Shown here: positions 1 through 5,088 of the stretch, one piece after another
Layout of the letters: each line of letters starts with the position of its first letter
Position numbering within the stretch: the first letter of the stretch is position 1
Assembly: GCA_003500135.1 (NCBI GenBank)
Contig: DNTA01000188.1
Coordinates: 1-6,175 of the forward strand
DNA length: 6,175 nt
Direction: 5' to 3'
Source of the DNA: Cytophagales bacterium
GTDB taxonomy: Bacteria > Bacteroidota > Bacteroidia > Cytophagales > Cyclobacteriaceae
Program-made: the position numbers and the translations under genes
Notes under the pieces: generated by a model
Told to the model about the DNA's origin: nothing
The model's database searches: none
The model's input: the letters and a program-made list of their open reading frames with translations, nothing else

Positions 1-1
1 A

Positions 2-493
2 ATACTGCAAACCAATAGTATTGAAGATTTTTGGAATGCCTTTTATTTTAGCGCTCAGACTTTTTCAACCGTTGGTTTTGGAAGCTATCACCCCGACAAT
101 AACTTAACCAATATTGTTTCTGTGCTGGAGATGCTAGTAGGTATGATGTATCTGGCGCTGGCGGCCGGTTTGTTATTCGCCAGGTTTTCCAGACCGGTTT
201 CAAAAATTATTTACAGCAATAAACTTCTGGTAGCGCCATATAAGAATGGAAAAGGATTAATGTTCAGACTTGCCAATGCTAAAAATAATTTACTTCTCAA
301 TGTTACGATAAGAGTATTTTTAACCATGAAGGTGGAAATTCAGGGGCGCATGGAAAGAAAGTTTTTTCAACTTCCTCTGGAAATGAACCATATCGATTTT
401 CTTGCTTTAAGCTGGACAGTTGTACACCCTCTTGACGAAAAAAGTCCATTATATGGCATGAAGCCCAGAGATTTGAAAGCCTCCGATGCCTAA
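2..493 (+). CDS. Inward-rectifier K+ channel (KirBac-type), 5' partial and cut short by an in-frame stop
   Basis: This is the 3' part of a potassium channel gene whose start lies left of the window. The open frame runs from base 2 with no start codon needed. It reads pore helix, then the K+ selectivity filter TVGFG (68-82), then an inner helix (about 107-180) ending in FARFSRP, the hallmark of bacterial Kir channels at the entry to the cytoplasmic domain. The first part of the Ig-like cytoplasmic domain follows, with the family motifs FRLAN, a WTVVHPLDE stretch and SPLYG. In family members this tetramer passes K+ through the inner membrane and is gated by its cytoplasmic domain and lipids. 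The frame ends at TAA 491-493, where relatives normally have a Glu and continue for about 60 residues. The missing end is found in the same frame just downstream (next entry). As read, the product would lack the last strands of the cytoplasmic domain and is probably non-functional, unless the stop is a sequencing error or is read through. Family identity is very sure. Confidence 0.9.
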   Translation: MLQTNSIEDFWNAFYFSAQTFSTVGFGSYHPDNNLTNIVSVLEMLVGMMYLALAAGLLFARFSRPVSKIIYSNKLLVAPYKNGKGLMFRLANAKNNLLLNVTIRVFLTMKVEIQGRMERKFFQLPLEMNHIDFLALSWTVVHPLDEKSPLYGMKPRDLKASDA

Positions 494-685
494 TTTATTA
501 TAATGCTTATCGGGACCAATGACACATTTTCCCAAAGTATTCAATCGCGAACCTCCTATAAGTATTTTGATATGATTTGGGATGGACGATTTAGAAAAAT
601 ATTTAGCAGTAAAAATGGCGCTATGAAAGTAAATGTAGATGCGATAGGAGCATATGAAAAAACTAACGGTTCACAGGTAAAGTAA
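494..685 (+). pseudogene. C-terminal remnant of the Kir channel, in frame after the nonsense codon
   Basis: This stretch continues the channel's reading frame without any shift after the TAA at 491-493. It encodes FIIMLIGTNDTFSQSIQSR, then SYKYFDMIWDGRF, which correspond to the conserved end of the KirBac cytoplasmic domain (typically a D-[DE]-TFSQ-x-V-x-[AS]-R-x-SY pattern followed by an IxWG.RF-like strand). The frame closes with TAA at 683-685. An ATG at 503-505 lies only three codons after the stop, so a separate 60-residue fragment could in principle be made by reinitiation. It would be a piece of a domain and not a protein in its own right. No Shine-Dalgarno is seen before it. Conservation of the frame suggests the stop is recent, erroneous or read through. 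Confidence 0.85.
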
Positions 686-713
686 AATTGCCATTCCTTT
701 GAATGGCAATTTT
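684..713. terminator. Bidirectional intrinsic terminator between convergent genes
   Basis: A perfect 13-bp inverted repeat is formed by AAAATTGCCATTC (684-696) and GAATGGCAATTTT (701-713), with a 4-base loop CTTT. It overlaps the last two bases of the Kir stop codon and lies 22 bases beyond the end of the convergent minus-strand gene. The arms start with A's and end with T's, so either strand gives a hairpin followed by U's. It probably ends both transcripts. Confidence 0.85.
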
Positions 714-735
714 GATGTTGAAAAGGTATTCTACT

Positions 736-1188
736 CTATTCTGCCATTTCGGCATGTTTTTGCAACTCGTTTTTTTCTCTTTTACACTCCGCCACATGAT
801 TTTGCATAATGGCCTGTTGAAATTCGTCGTATTTTTGCTCTGCGAGGATTTTATTGTATTGCTGAATCAGGGAACGCTCCTTTTCAATAAAGTATTTCCA
901 CAATGACCCTTCGTCATCAATATCTACCAGGTTATTAAAATTGAGCTTTTCTTTTTCTACTTCAACATCATTCATTTTTTGTACTGCTTCTATCAATTTT
1001 TGTTTATCAGCTTCGAAAATATTCGCTATTTCCTTAATGTGCAGTCTTTTGCTTTTTGATAATTGATGCAGCCTTTGCTCAATGTATTCTTCCGTAAATC
1101 GATTAGAAGCATGTTCGTAAATTTCCATCGATTCGTTAATTTTAGCCACCAGGCTCAATATTACCGGTGAAATCTCCTTGATTTGCAT
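736..1188 (-). CDS. Hypothetical all-helical protein, possibly ferritin-like four-helix bundle
   Basis: A 150-residue soluble protein with no signal peptide, no membrane segment and one cysteine near the C-terminus. I do not recognise the family with certainty. The sequence is charged and strongly helical, with likely helices at about 4-25, 29-48, 50-75, 93-116 and 118-148. The heptad-like spacing and the pattern ESMEIYEHA early and ERSLIQQYNKIL later resemble the paired helices of small ferritin-like proteins such as the DUF2383/PA2169 group, but no convincing His/Glu metal set is visible. The start is well supported: AAAGGAGG lies 4 bases before the ATG, unusual here because most neighbours lack a Shine-Dalgarno. 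It follows the ArsC-like gene after 82 nt and ends at the convergent terminator, so it is the last gene of the cluster. A promoter-like motif 39 nt before the ATG suggests it can also be transcribed alone. The function is unknown; a stress role is only suggested by its neighbours. Confidence 0.8.
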   Translation of the reverse strand: MQIKEISPVILSLVAKINESMEIYEHASNRFTEEYIEQRLHQLSKSKRLHIKEIANIFEADKQKLIEAVQKMNDVEVEKEKLNFNNLVDIDDEGSLWKYFIEKERSLIQQYNKILAEQKYDEFQQAIMQNHVAECKREKNELQKHAEMAE

Positions 1189-1192
1189 AAAT

Positions 1193-1200
1193 CCTCCTTT
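1193..1200 (-). promoter_or_regulatory. Strong ribosome binding site of the helical-protein gene
   Basis: The minus strand reads AAAGGAGG followed by ATTT and the ATG at 1188. This nearly full complement to the 16S tail fixes the start codon. It stands out because ytxH-like, mscS, ndh, dps and the kinase gene have no clear Shine-Dalgarno. Confidence 0.7.
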
Positions 1201-1202
1201 TC

Positions 1203-1219
1203 GATTTTTTCAAAAAATC
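1203..1219. repeat. AT-rich palindrome in the leader of the helical-protein gene
   Basis: GATTTTTT and AAAAAATC flank a single central C, giving 8-bp arms as DNA. As RNA it could form a 7-bp stem with a 3-base loop, three bases upstream of the Shine-Dalgarno. It could be an operator or an RNA element that affects ribosome access. It is not followed by a U-tract, so it is a poor terminator for the preceding gene. The low complexity means chance is possible. Confidence 0.4.
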
Positions 1220-1225
1220 ACATTG

Positions 1226-1238
1226 TACCAAAATTTGA
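1226..1238 (-). promoter_or_regulatory. Promoter-like motif upstream of the helical-protein gene
   Basis: On the minus strand TCAAATTTTGGTA, with its TTTG resembling the -7 box (TAnnTTTG) of Bacteroidota sigma factor promoters. The core AAATTTTGG ends exactly 39 nt before the ATG at 1188, the same spacing as its near-copy before the ytxH-like gene. No TTG -33 box is seen at the usual distance, so the promoter assignment is tentative. Confidence 0.35.
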
Positions 1239-1270
1239 TCTGGCAGATATTAACTTATATAAAACAATTA

Positions 1271-1678
1271 TTAATCGTCTGAATCTCTATGATTTGGAGT
1301 GATACCACTTACTGCCATATCGTGGTTCACAAAATCGTATGCACTGTTGACAAAAAAAGCCTTATCCTTATAAATTGCAATAGGTGTTCTAAGCAAATTA
1401 GGATTTTTCTTTATCGCCGTTAGCACATCTTCTTCATCCAGATCTTTTTCTTTAACCATATTTCTGTATTCCATGCTTTTCGTATCTATCATCTTATCGA
1501 CACTTACATTTAGCTTATAGGCAATATTTTTCAATTGCTGCTCGGATATTGTGTCCTCCTTTACATCTACGTCTTTGATCACATGGTCTTTCAATGAAAG
1601 CAGGTAACCTAAGTTTTGCCTGTCAAATAATAAATTGGAATTATATAAATAAAGTATTTCATTCTCTTTAATACGCAT
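1271..1678 (-). CDS. ArsC/Spx-fold protein lacking the catalytic cysteine
   Basis: A 135-residue soluble protein that follows the layout of the thioredoxin-fold ArsC (arsenate reductase) family. Strand one, ILYLYNS (8-14), leads to a loop and helix with Arg20. A stretch EQQLKNIAYKLNVSVDKMID (46-65) matches the family's helical insert that ends in 'LIR/LID'. The segment NPNLLRTPIAIYKDKAFFV (92-110) matches the 'hP.LieRPIvv..ka' signature, with Arg97 at the position of a substrate-contact Arg of true reductases. The active-site Cys of the N-x-x-C loop is replaced by Leu16 in this alignment, and the protein has no cysteine at all. It therefore cannot be a thiol-based arsenate reductase and probably binds a partner or ligand. 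Its ATG abuts the TAA of mscS with no spacer, and its AAAGGAG ribosome site lies inside the last mscS codons, implying translational coupling. The acidic C-terminal tail ends DSDD. The fold call is fairly sure, the role unknown. Confidence 0.8.
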   Translation of the reverse strand: MRIKENEILYLYNSNLLFDRQNLGYLLSLKDHVIKDVDVKEDTISEQQLKNIAYKLNVSVDKMIDTKSMEYRNMVKEKDLDEEDVLTAIKKNPNLLRTPIAIYKDKAFFVNSAYDFVNHDMAVSGITPNHRDSDD

Positions 1679-2617
1679 TTATTGCTCCTTTCCGTTAGTT
1701 GTCGTTTTTAGTTCCATTGTTTTTACCGGCATTTCTGTAATGGTTTTGCCGCCTTTAATCCCAAAGTCCAATGTTCTGATTGGGAATGGAATAGTAATAT
1801 CATTTTCATTATATGCTTTTTTAACCGCCATGATGACATCGCTTCTTGCTTTCCAGAAAGCGAGCTCATCGCGATAGTTTATCCAAAACATCAACGTGAA
1901 ATTGATTGAGCTATCATCAAATTCTTTAAAATACAAATCGTGGGGCCTATCATTTTTGACAACCGATAGATTTTCAATGGCACTTAAGGTTACTGTCTTT
2001 ACTTTCTCAAGGTCTTCGCCATAAGATATGCCAATATCCAAATCGATCCTTCGTTCAAACGTGCGGGTGTAATTGGTCAATACATTCTGAAACACATCAC
2101 TATTAGGAATAATAACGTGAAGCCCCTGAAATGTACGCAACCTTGTTACCCTTAGGTCAATGTACTCTACAATACCCCTGTGGCCATAGGTTTCAATTAT
2201 ATCACCCACTTTAATGGGTTTTCGAAAGGCCATCATAATACCGGAAATGAAATTGGCGGAAATATCCTGAAAAGCAAAACCGATTGCCAGTCCGACAATA
2301 CCAGCGCCCGCTAACATTGACGTAACCGTTTGCTCCAATTGAAGGATGTTGAGTGAAATAATTAACCCAACACCCAATACCAGTAAATTTAATACAGTGG
2401 CAAATAGATTGCTGATCACAGGCTTATCGGTAAACCTGTTGAATATCTTGATGCTGTATTTTTTCATAAGCTGGCCCATGAAATAAAATGCAACCAATAC
2501 GACTACACTAATTATCACATTGGGAAGCATCGAGATCATCGTACGGCCCCAACCTGCCAGCTTATCTAAAATTAGCTGAATTGCAGCTTTAAAATTTAAT
2601 GCATCTAACAACATCAA
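1679..2617 (-). CDS. mscS: Small-conductance mechanosensitive channel, MscS family
   Basis: A 312-residue inner-membrane channel that in this family opens under membrane tension to release solutes during hypo-osmotic shock. Three membrane helices are visible at about 31-51, 68-92 and 97-131. The third is the pore helix, rich in Gly and Ala (AGAGIVGLAIGFAFQDISAN, 103-122), and ends in FRKPIKVGD, the usual entry to the beta domain. The cytoplasmic vestibule follows with HVIIPNSDVFQNVLTNYTR and a C-terminal alpha/beta part with ITIPFPIRTLDF, equal to the 'I.fPyP' signature. Length is close to the 286 residues of E. coli MscS, plus a polar tail of about 25 residues that could contact partners. 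Two adjacent ATGs (2617 and 2614) are possible starts; neither has a good Shine-Dalgarno. It starts 16 nt after the ytxH-like gene and abuts the ArsC-like gene, so the three are very likely one operon. The family is certain; the subtype is not. Confidence 0.95.
   Translation of the reverse strand: MMLLDALNFKAAIQLILDKLAGWGRTMISMLPNVIISVVVLVAFYFMGQLMKKYSIKIFNRFTDKPVISNLFATVLNLLVLGVGLIISLNILQLEQTVTSMLAGAGIVGLAIGFAFQDISANFISGIMMAFRKPIKVGDIIETYGHRGIVEYIDLRVTRLRTFQGLHVIIPNSDVFQNVLTNYTRTFERRIDLDIGISYGEDLEKVKTVTLSAIENLSVVKNDRPHDLYFKEFDDSSINFTLMFWINYRDELAFWKARSDVIMAVKKAYNENDITIPFPIRTLDFGIKGGKTITEMPVKTMELKTTTNGKEQ
1685..1691 (-). promoter_or_regulatory. Ribosome binding site embedded in the end of mscS
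   Basis: AAAGGAG on the minus strand is formed by the Gly-Lys-Glu codons at the end of mscS. It lies 6 bases before the ATG of the ArsC-like gene at 1678. With the junction TAAATG it supports that start and coupled translation of the two genes. Confidence 0.7.
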
Positions 2618-2633
2618 TTCTGTTTATTTGCTA

Positions 2634-2903
2634 TTATTTCCTGTTTTGTTCAGAAACCTTAGCTGTTTCTTTTGCCTTATTGATCCCACCAATACTTTTT
2701 TCGGCAAGATTCTCTACCTGATGATTATATTTCTTTTCCCAGGACTGAAGCTTCTCATTGAATAGCGCATTCCATTCATCCTTTTTGGTTTCATAATCTT
2801 TTTGAAGTTTCTGACGCATCTCTTTTCCGTCTTTACTGTAAAAAAGTGCGCCGGCTGCAAAGCCAAAACCAATTCCACTGATAAACACAAATAAATTTTT
2901 CAT
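2634..2903 (-). CDS. YtxH-like membrane-anchored small protein
   Basis: An 89-residue protein with an N-terminal hydrophobic helix (about 4-22, ISGIGFGFAAGALFYS, with a Gly-rich face) followed by KDGKEMRQKL and a long, highly charged helix or coiled coil to the C-terminus. This 'Gly-rich TM, then short KxGxxxR turn, then helix' pattern is that of the YtxH/gas-vesicle-protein-like domain, common in stress-induced genes of Bacteroidota and Firmicutes. It probably sits in the inner membrane with the charged helix in the cytoplasm. No biochemical function is established for the family. The ATG is chosen as the only start that keeps the whole membrane helix; it lacks a Shine-Dalgarno, as is normal in this phylum. 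It is the first gene of the tight cluster with mscS and the ArsC-like gene, with a promoter-like motif 39 nt before the ATG. Confidence 0.85.
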   Translation of the reverse strand: MKNLFVFISGIGFGFAAGALFYSKDGKEMRQKLQKDYETKKDEWNALFNEKLQSWEKKYNHQVENLAEKSIGGINKAKETAKVSEQNRK

Positions 2904-2940
2904 AGTTGATATATTTTTTAATTCAATACTTAAATGATCA

Positions 2941-2953
2941 TGCCAAAATTTAA
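2941..2953 (-). promoter_or_regulatory. Promoter-like motif upstream of the ytxH-mscS cluster
   Basis: The minus strand reads TTAAATTTTGGCA, matching 11 of 13 bases of the motif before the helical-protein gene. The core AAATTTTGG ends exactly 39 nt before the ytxH-like ATG. The TTTG fits the Bacteroidota -7 element loosely. No TTG is found at the expected -33 position, so it could instead be an activator site or a stress-sigma promoter. Confidence 0.4.
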
Positions 2954-3024
2954 CTGGATGATTATGAGGTTTTTACATTTATAAACATGATGAATATCCA
3001 CTACATTGTGGAAAAACAGTCTCA

Positions 3025-4302
3025 TCAGGGTTGGTTATGAATGATGATACGATTACCCTTGTCATAAGTAAAATAGCTATAGATCCAATGCCCCATCACC
3101 ACGAGTTTTCTGCGGAAGCCCAGTATTTGAAATAAGTGGACAAGGATCCATGACAGCCAACCCAGAAATCCTCCGAACTTTATTTTTGCGGATAGTTCAA
3201 CCACTGCTTTATTTCTTCCGACAGTAGCCATTGCCCCTTTATTCTTAAACCTGAAAGGTTCCAGTGGATTTCCATTAATAATATTTGTGAAGTTTTTACC
3301 GAGATGATTCCCCTGTTGAATAGCTACTTGCGCCAACATGGGAAGCCCTTTTTCATAGTTTTTATCCTTTTGAAAAGCTATATCGCCAATGGCAAATACA
3401 TTTTCGTATACAGCTACTCTATTGAATTCATCAACTAAAAGCTGCCCCTTTTCAATTTGATCATCGGTAAACCCGTTTATTAAATTGCCTTTAACACCTG
3501 CCGCCCAAATTAGCATATCGCAGTTTTGAGTGGTTTCGTCTTTAAATTCTATAGTTTCTCCATCATAGGAATTGACCATTTTGCCTAATTTTACTTCAAC
3601 TCCCAGTTTTTTTAAATACTTTTTGGATATTCTTCCGGAATACCCTGACATGGCAGGTAAAAGGCGATCAAGCGCCTCGACTAAAGTGATTCGAATTGAA
3701 TCGACATTTAAAGTAGGATAATCCTTCACCAAAATATTTCTTTTTAGTTCAGCAATGGCGCCTGCCACTTCCACACCTGTTGGACCGCCACCAACTATCG
3801 TCACCTCCAAAGGCTTTTCGTGCTTTTCCTTATCGGTAGACCTGGCTGCTTTTTCAAAGTGACTGAAAAAATATTCTCGTATAGATATCGCGTCTTCTGC
3901 TGTTTTTAAGGTGTGTACAGTTTTGCTTAATTCTTTATTACCGAAAAAATTTGGTGTGGCACCGCAGGCTATAACCAGATAGTCGTATGCGAGGGCGCCA
4001 TCACCTGTCTTAAGGCGATTTTTTTCCTGGTCGATATAATCCACACGTGCCACCCTAAAAATGAAATCGTCATCGGGTGTTAATAAATTTCTTAATGGAC
4101 TGGCTATAGACCCTGGTTCCAAACCGGCAGTAGCTACCTGATAAAGTAAGGGTTGAAAAAGGTGGTAGTTATGTCGATCAAGTAAAACGATCTGAAGCTT
4201 TTCATCTTTTATATGTTTAATGAAATTTATGCCTGCAAAACCGCCTCCAATTACTACCACACGTTTTAATGTAGTCTCAGGAATGTTTAAAGTATTGTCC
4301 AT
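3025..4302 (-). CDS. ndh: Type II NADH:quinone oxidoreductase (NDH-2)
   Basis: A 425-residue monotopic flavoprotein that moves electrons from NADH to the membrane quinone pool without pumping protons. The FAD site is near the N-terminus (VVVIGGGFAG, 15-24), followed by the NDH-2 stretch HNYHLFQPLLYQVATAGLEP (44-63). The NADH site is VTIVGGGPTGVEVAG (167-181), with an acidic Glu209 at the end of the second strand that favours NADH over NADPH. The second FAD contact is VFAIGD (302-307), and the quinone-site motif AQxAxQ is at 324-329. A C-terminal amphipathic/hydrophobic region (about 380-412, LGWLSWILVHLFQILGF) is the membrane anchor. I chose the ATG at 4302 over an in-frame TTG at 4341, since the TTG lies next to the hairpin that ends dps and the extra 13 residues look non-conserved. 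It is 120 nt downstream of dps. In aerobic Bacteroidota it serves as an alternative to the Na+- or H+-pumping dehydrogenases. All key residues are present. Confidence 0.95.
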   Translation of the reverse strand: MDNTLNIPETTLKRVVVIGGGFAGINFIKHIKDEKLQIVLLDRHNYHLFQPLLYQVATAGLEPGSIASPLRNLLTPDDDFIFRVARVDYIDQEKNRLKTGDGALAYDYLVIACGATPNFFGNKELSKTVHTLKTAEDAISIREYFFSHFEKAARSTDKEKHEKPLEVTIVGGGPTGVEVAGAIAELKRNILVKDYPTLNVDSIRITLVEALDRLLPAMSGYSGRISKKYLKKLGVEVKLGKMVNSYDGETIEFKDETTQNCDMLIWAAGVKGNLINGFTDDQIEKGQLLVDEFNRVAVYENVFAIGDIAFQKDKNYEKGLPMLAQVAIQQGNHLGKNFTNIINGNPLEPFRFKNKGAMATVGRNKAVVELSAKIKFGGFLGWLSWILVHLFQILGFRRKLVVMGHWIYSYFTYDKGNRIIIHNQP

Positions 4303-4343
4303 GATATGTTTGGTGAAAAAAGGGAAAGAGGTAAAGATCAATT

Positions 4344-4379
4344 AAAGCCAAAACCCATAACTCAAAGGGCTTCGGCTTT
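4344..4379 (-). terminator. Hairpin terminator downstream of dps
   Basis: In the minus-strand RNA, AAAGCCGAAGCCC pairs with GGGTTTTGGCTTT over 13 positions, two of them G-U wobbles, around a 10-base loop, and is followed by UUUAAUU. On the plus strand the same two positions are A-C mismatches, so the structure is built for the minus strand. It lies 43 nt after the dps stop. The short U-tract makes it a moderate terminator; read-through into ndh or attenuation is possible. Confidence 0.6.
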
Positions 4380-4422
4380 TGATTGGTTGTTGGTATAGTT
4401 GGGTTTGGTTCTCTGGCAACTG

Positions 4423-4929
4423 TTAGTTTTCTTGGGAAAAAGCGGTGAACATCCAGTGGTTTTTCTCTGTGGTCTTAATAAATTCTTTTACCATATCCTC
4501 AGTTGCACTGTCCCCGTGTTCAATTGATACATCAAGGGTGTCAAATAGTTTTTCCAGGAGAACACGGTAATCGTTTAGAATCTCTTTGACCATTGCCATG
4601 GAGTGTAAGTCAGTACCCGCTTCCTTTATTTCAGAGTTTTCAAGGTATTCTTTCATCGTGCTCATGGGTGTTTGACCGAAAACCCTGATCCTCTCTGCTA
4701 TATCATCTATAGCAACTTTTGCATAATTATACTGATCTTCAAATTGTTCGTGTATATCAAAAAAGTCGGCTCCTTTAACATTCCAATGGAAATTTCTTAA
4801 TTTTTGATAGTGTACGCTATAGTTGGCCAAAAGCATGTTCATACTGTTAACCAATTCAGCGGTTTCCATTGATGTGTAACCCAACTTTTTAAATACTCTT
4901 TTTTTAGTTGTTCCTTTTACGTTTTCCAT
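4423..4929 (-). CDS. dps: Dps-family DNA-binding ferritin-like protein
   Basis: A 168-residue member of the Dps group of miniferritins, which form 12-subunit shells that oxidise Fe2+ with H2O2, store iron and protect DNA in starvation or oxidative stress. The ferroxidase residues lie at His48, His60, Asp75 and Glu79, with exactly the spacing (12, 15, 4) of E. coli Dps, in NFHWNVKG, DIHEQFEDQY and AIDDIAERI. Four helices fill the rest of the chain. The N-terminus carries a lysine/arginine-rich tail (KGTTKKRVFKKLG) which, as in other Dps proteins, may bind DNA. I chose the ATG at 4929. An in-frame GTG at 4959 would add ten residues, but it directly follows a stop codon and is a weaker start. 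The gene stands alone between a histidine kinase upstream and ndh, with its own terminator. The leader holds two inverted repeats that could mediate peroxide or stationary-phase control. Confidence 0.95.
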   Translation of the reverse strand: MENVKGTTKKRVFKKLGYTSMETAELVNSMNMLLANYSVHYQKLRNFHWNVKGADFFDIHEQFEDQYNYAKVAIDDIAERIRVFGQTPMSTMKEYLENSEIKEAGTDLHSMAMVKEILNDYRVLLEKLFDTLDVSIEHGDSATEDMVKEFIKTTEKNHWMFTAFSQEN

Positions 4930-4962
4930 AGAATATTTATGCTTTATTAAGTTCTGCACCTA

Positions 4963-4986
4963 ATGCTGCACATAACATACCAGCAT
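4963..4986. repeat. Inverted repeat in the dps upstream region
   Basis: ATGCTG (4963-4968) and CAGCAT (4981-4986) are perfect 6-bp arms around 12 bases, 34 to 57 nt before the dps ATG. A run of nine A's (T's on the minus strand) lies directly beside it on the upstream side, so it is not placed as a terminator. It may be an operator for a dimeric regulator or a hairpin in the dps leader RNA. Confidence 0.35.
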
Positions 4987-5002
4987 AAAAAAAAACAGGA
5001 GA

Positions 5003-5020
5003 AATGCGTTTAAAGGCATT
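5003..5020. repeat. Imperfect 18-base palindrome between the kinase gene and dps
   Basis: AATGC-G-TTTAAA-G-GCATT is palindromic at 16 of 18 positions. On the minus strand it is followed after about seven bases by nine T's (4987-4995), so it may be a weak terminator for the histidine kinase gene. Alternatively it is a regulator binding site for dps. The two readings cannot be told apart from sequence alone. Confidence 0.4.
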
Positions 5021-5088
5021 AAAGGGTATTATTCATAATATGGCTATGCGTAAAAAAGACCCAATGGTTGTATGGTATGTAGAAGAAT

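Noticed and set aside
703..906. A 67-codon plus-strand reading frame with hydrophobic content.
   Set aside because: It is antisense to the helical-protein gene, starts inside the terminator region and reads as the complement of helical coding sequence.
1271..1678. Annotation of this gene as an active arsenate reductase.
   Set aside because: The required active-site cysteine is missing, and there are no other ars genes nearby.
2941..2960. A sigma-54-like TTGGCA element upstream of the ytxH-like gene.
   Set aside because: The second half (TGC at the fixed spacing) is absent, so only half of the consensus is present.
4300..4341. TTG at 4339-4341 as an earlier start for ndh, adding 13 residues.
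   Set aside because: It lies right beside the dps terminator hairpin, the added residues are not typical of the family, and a normal ATG occurs at 4302 just before the FAD-binding strand.
4927..4959. GTG at 4957-4959 as an earlier start for dps.
   Set aside because: It directly follows a stop codon and has no ribosome site. The ATG at 4929 gives a normal Dps length with the basic tail intact.
4960..5019. A 19-codon hydrophobic reading frame on the minus strand (ATG at 5019 to TAG at 4960) just before dps, resembling a leader peptide.
   Set aside because: It has no ribosome site, and its hydrophobicity comes mainly from the T-run. The frame is short enough to arise by chance, so it is not supported as a gene.
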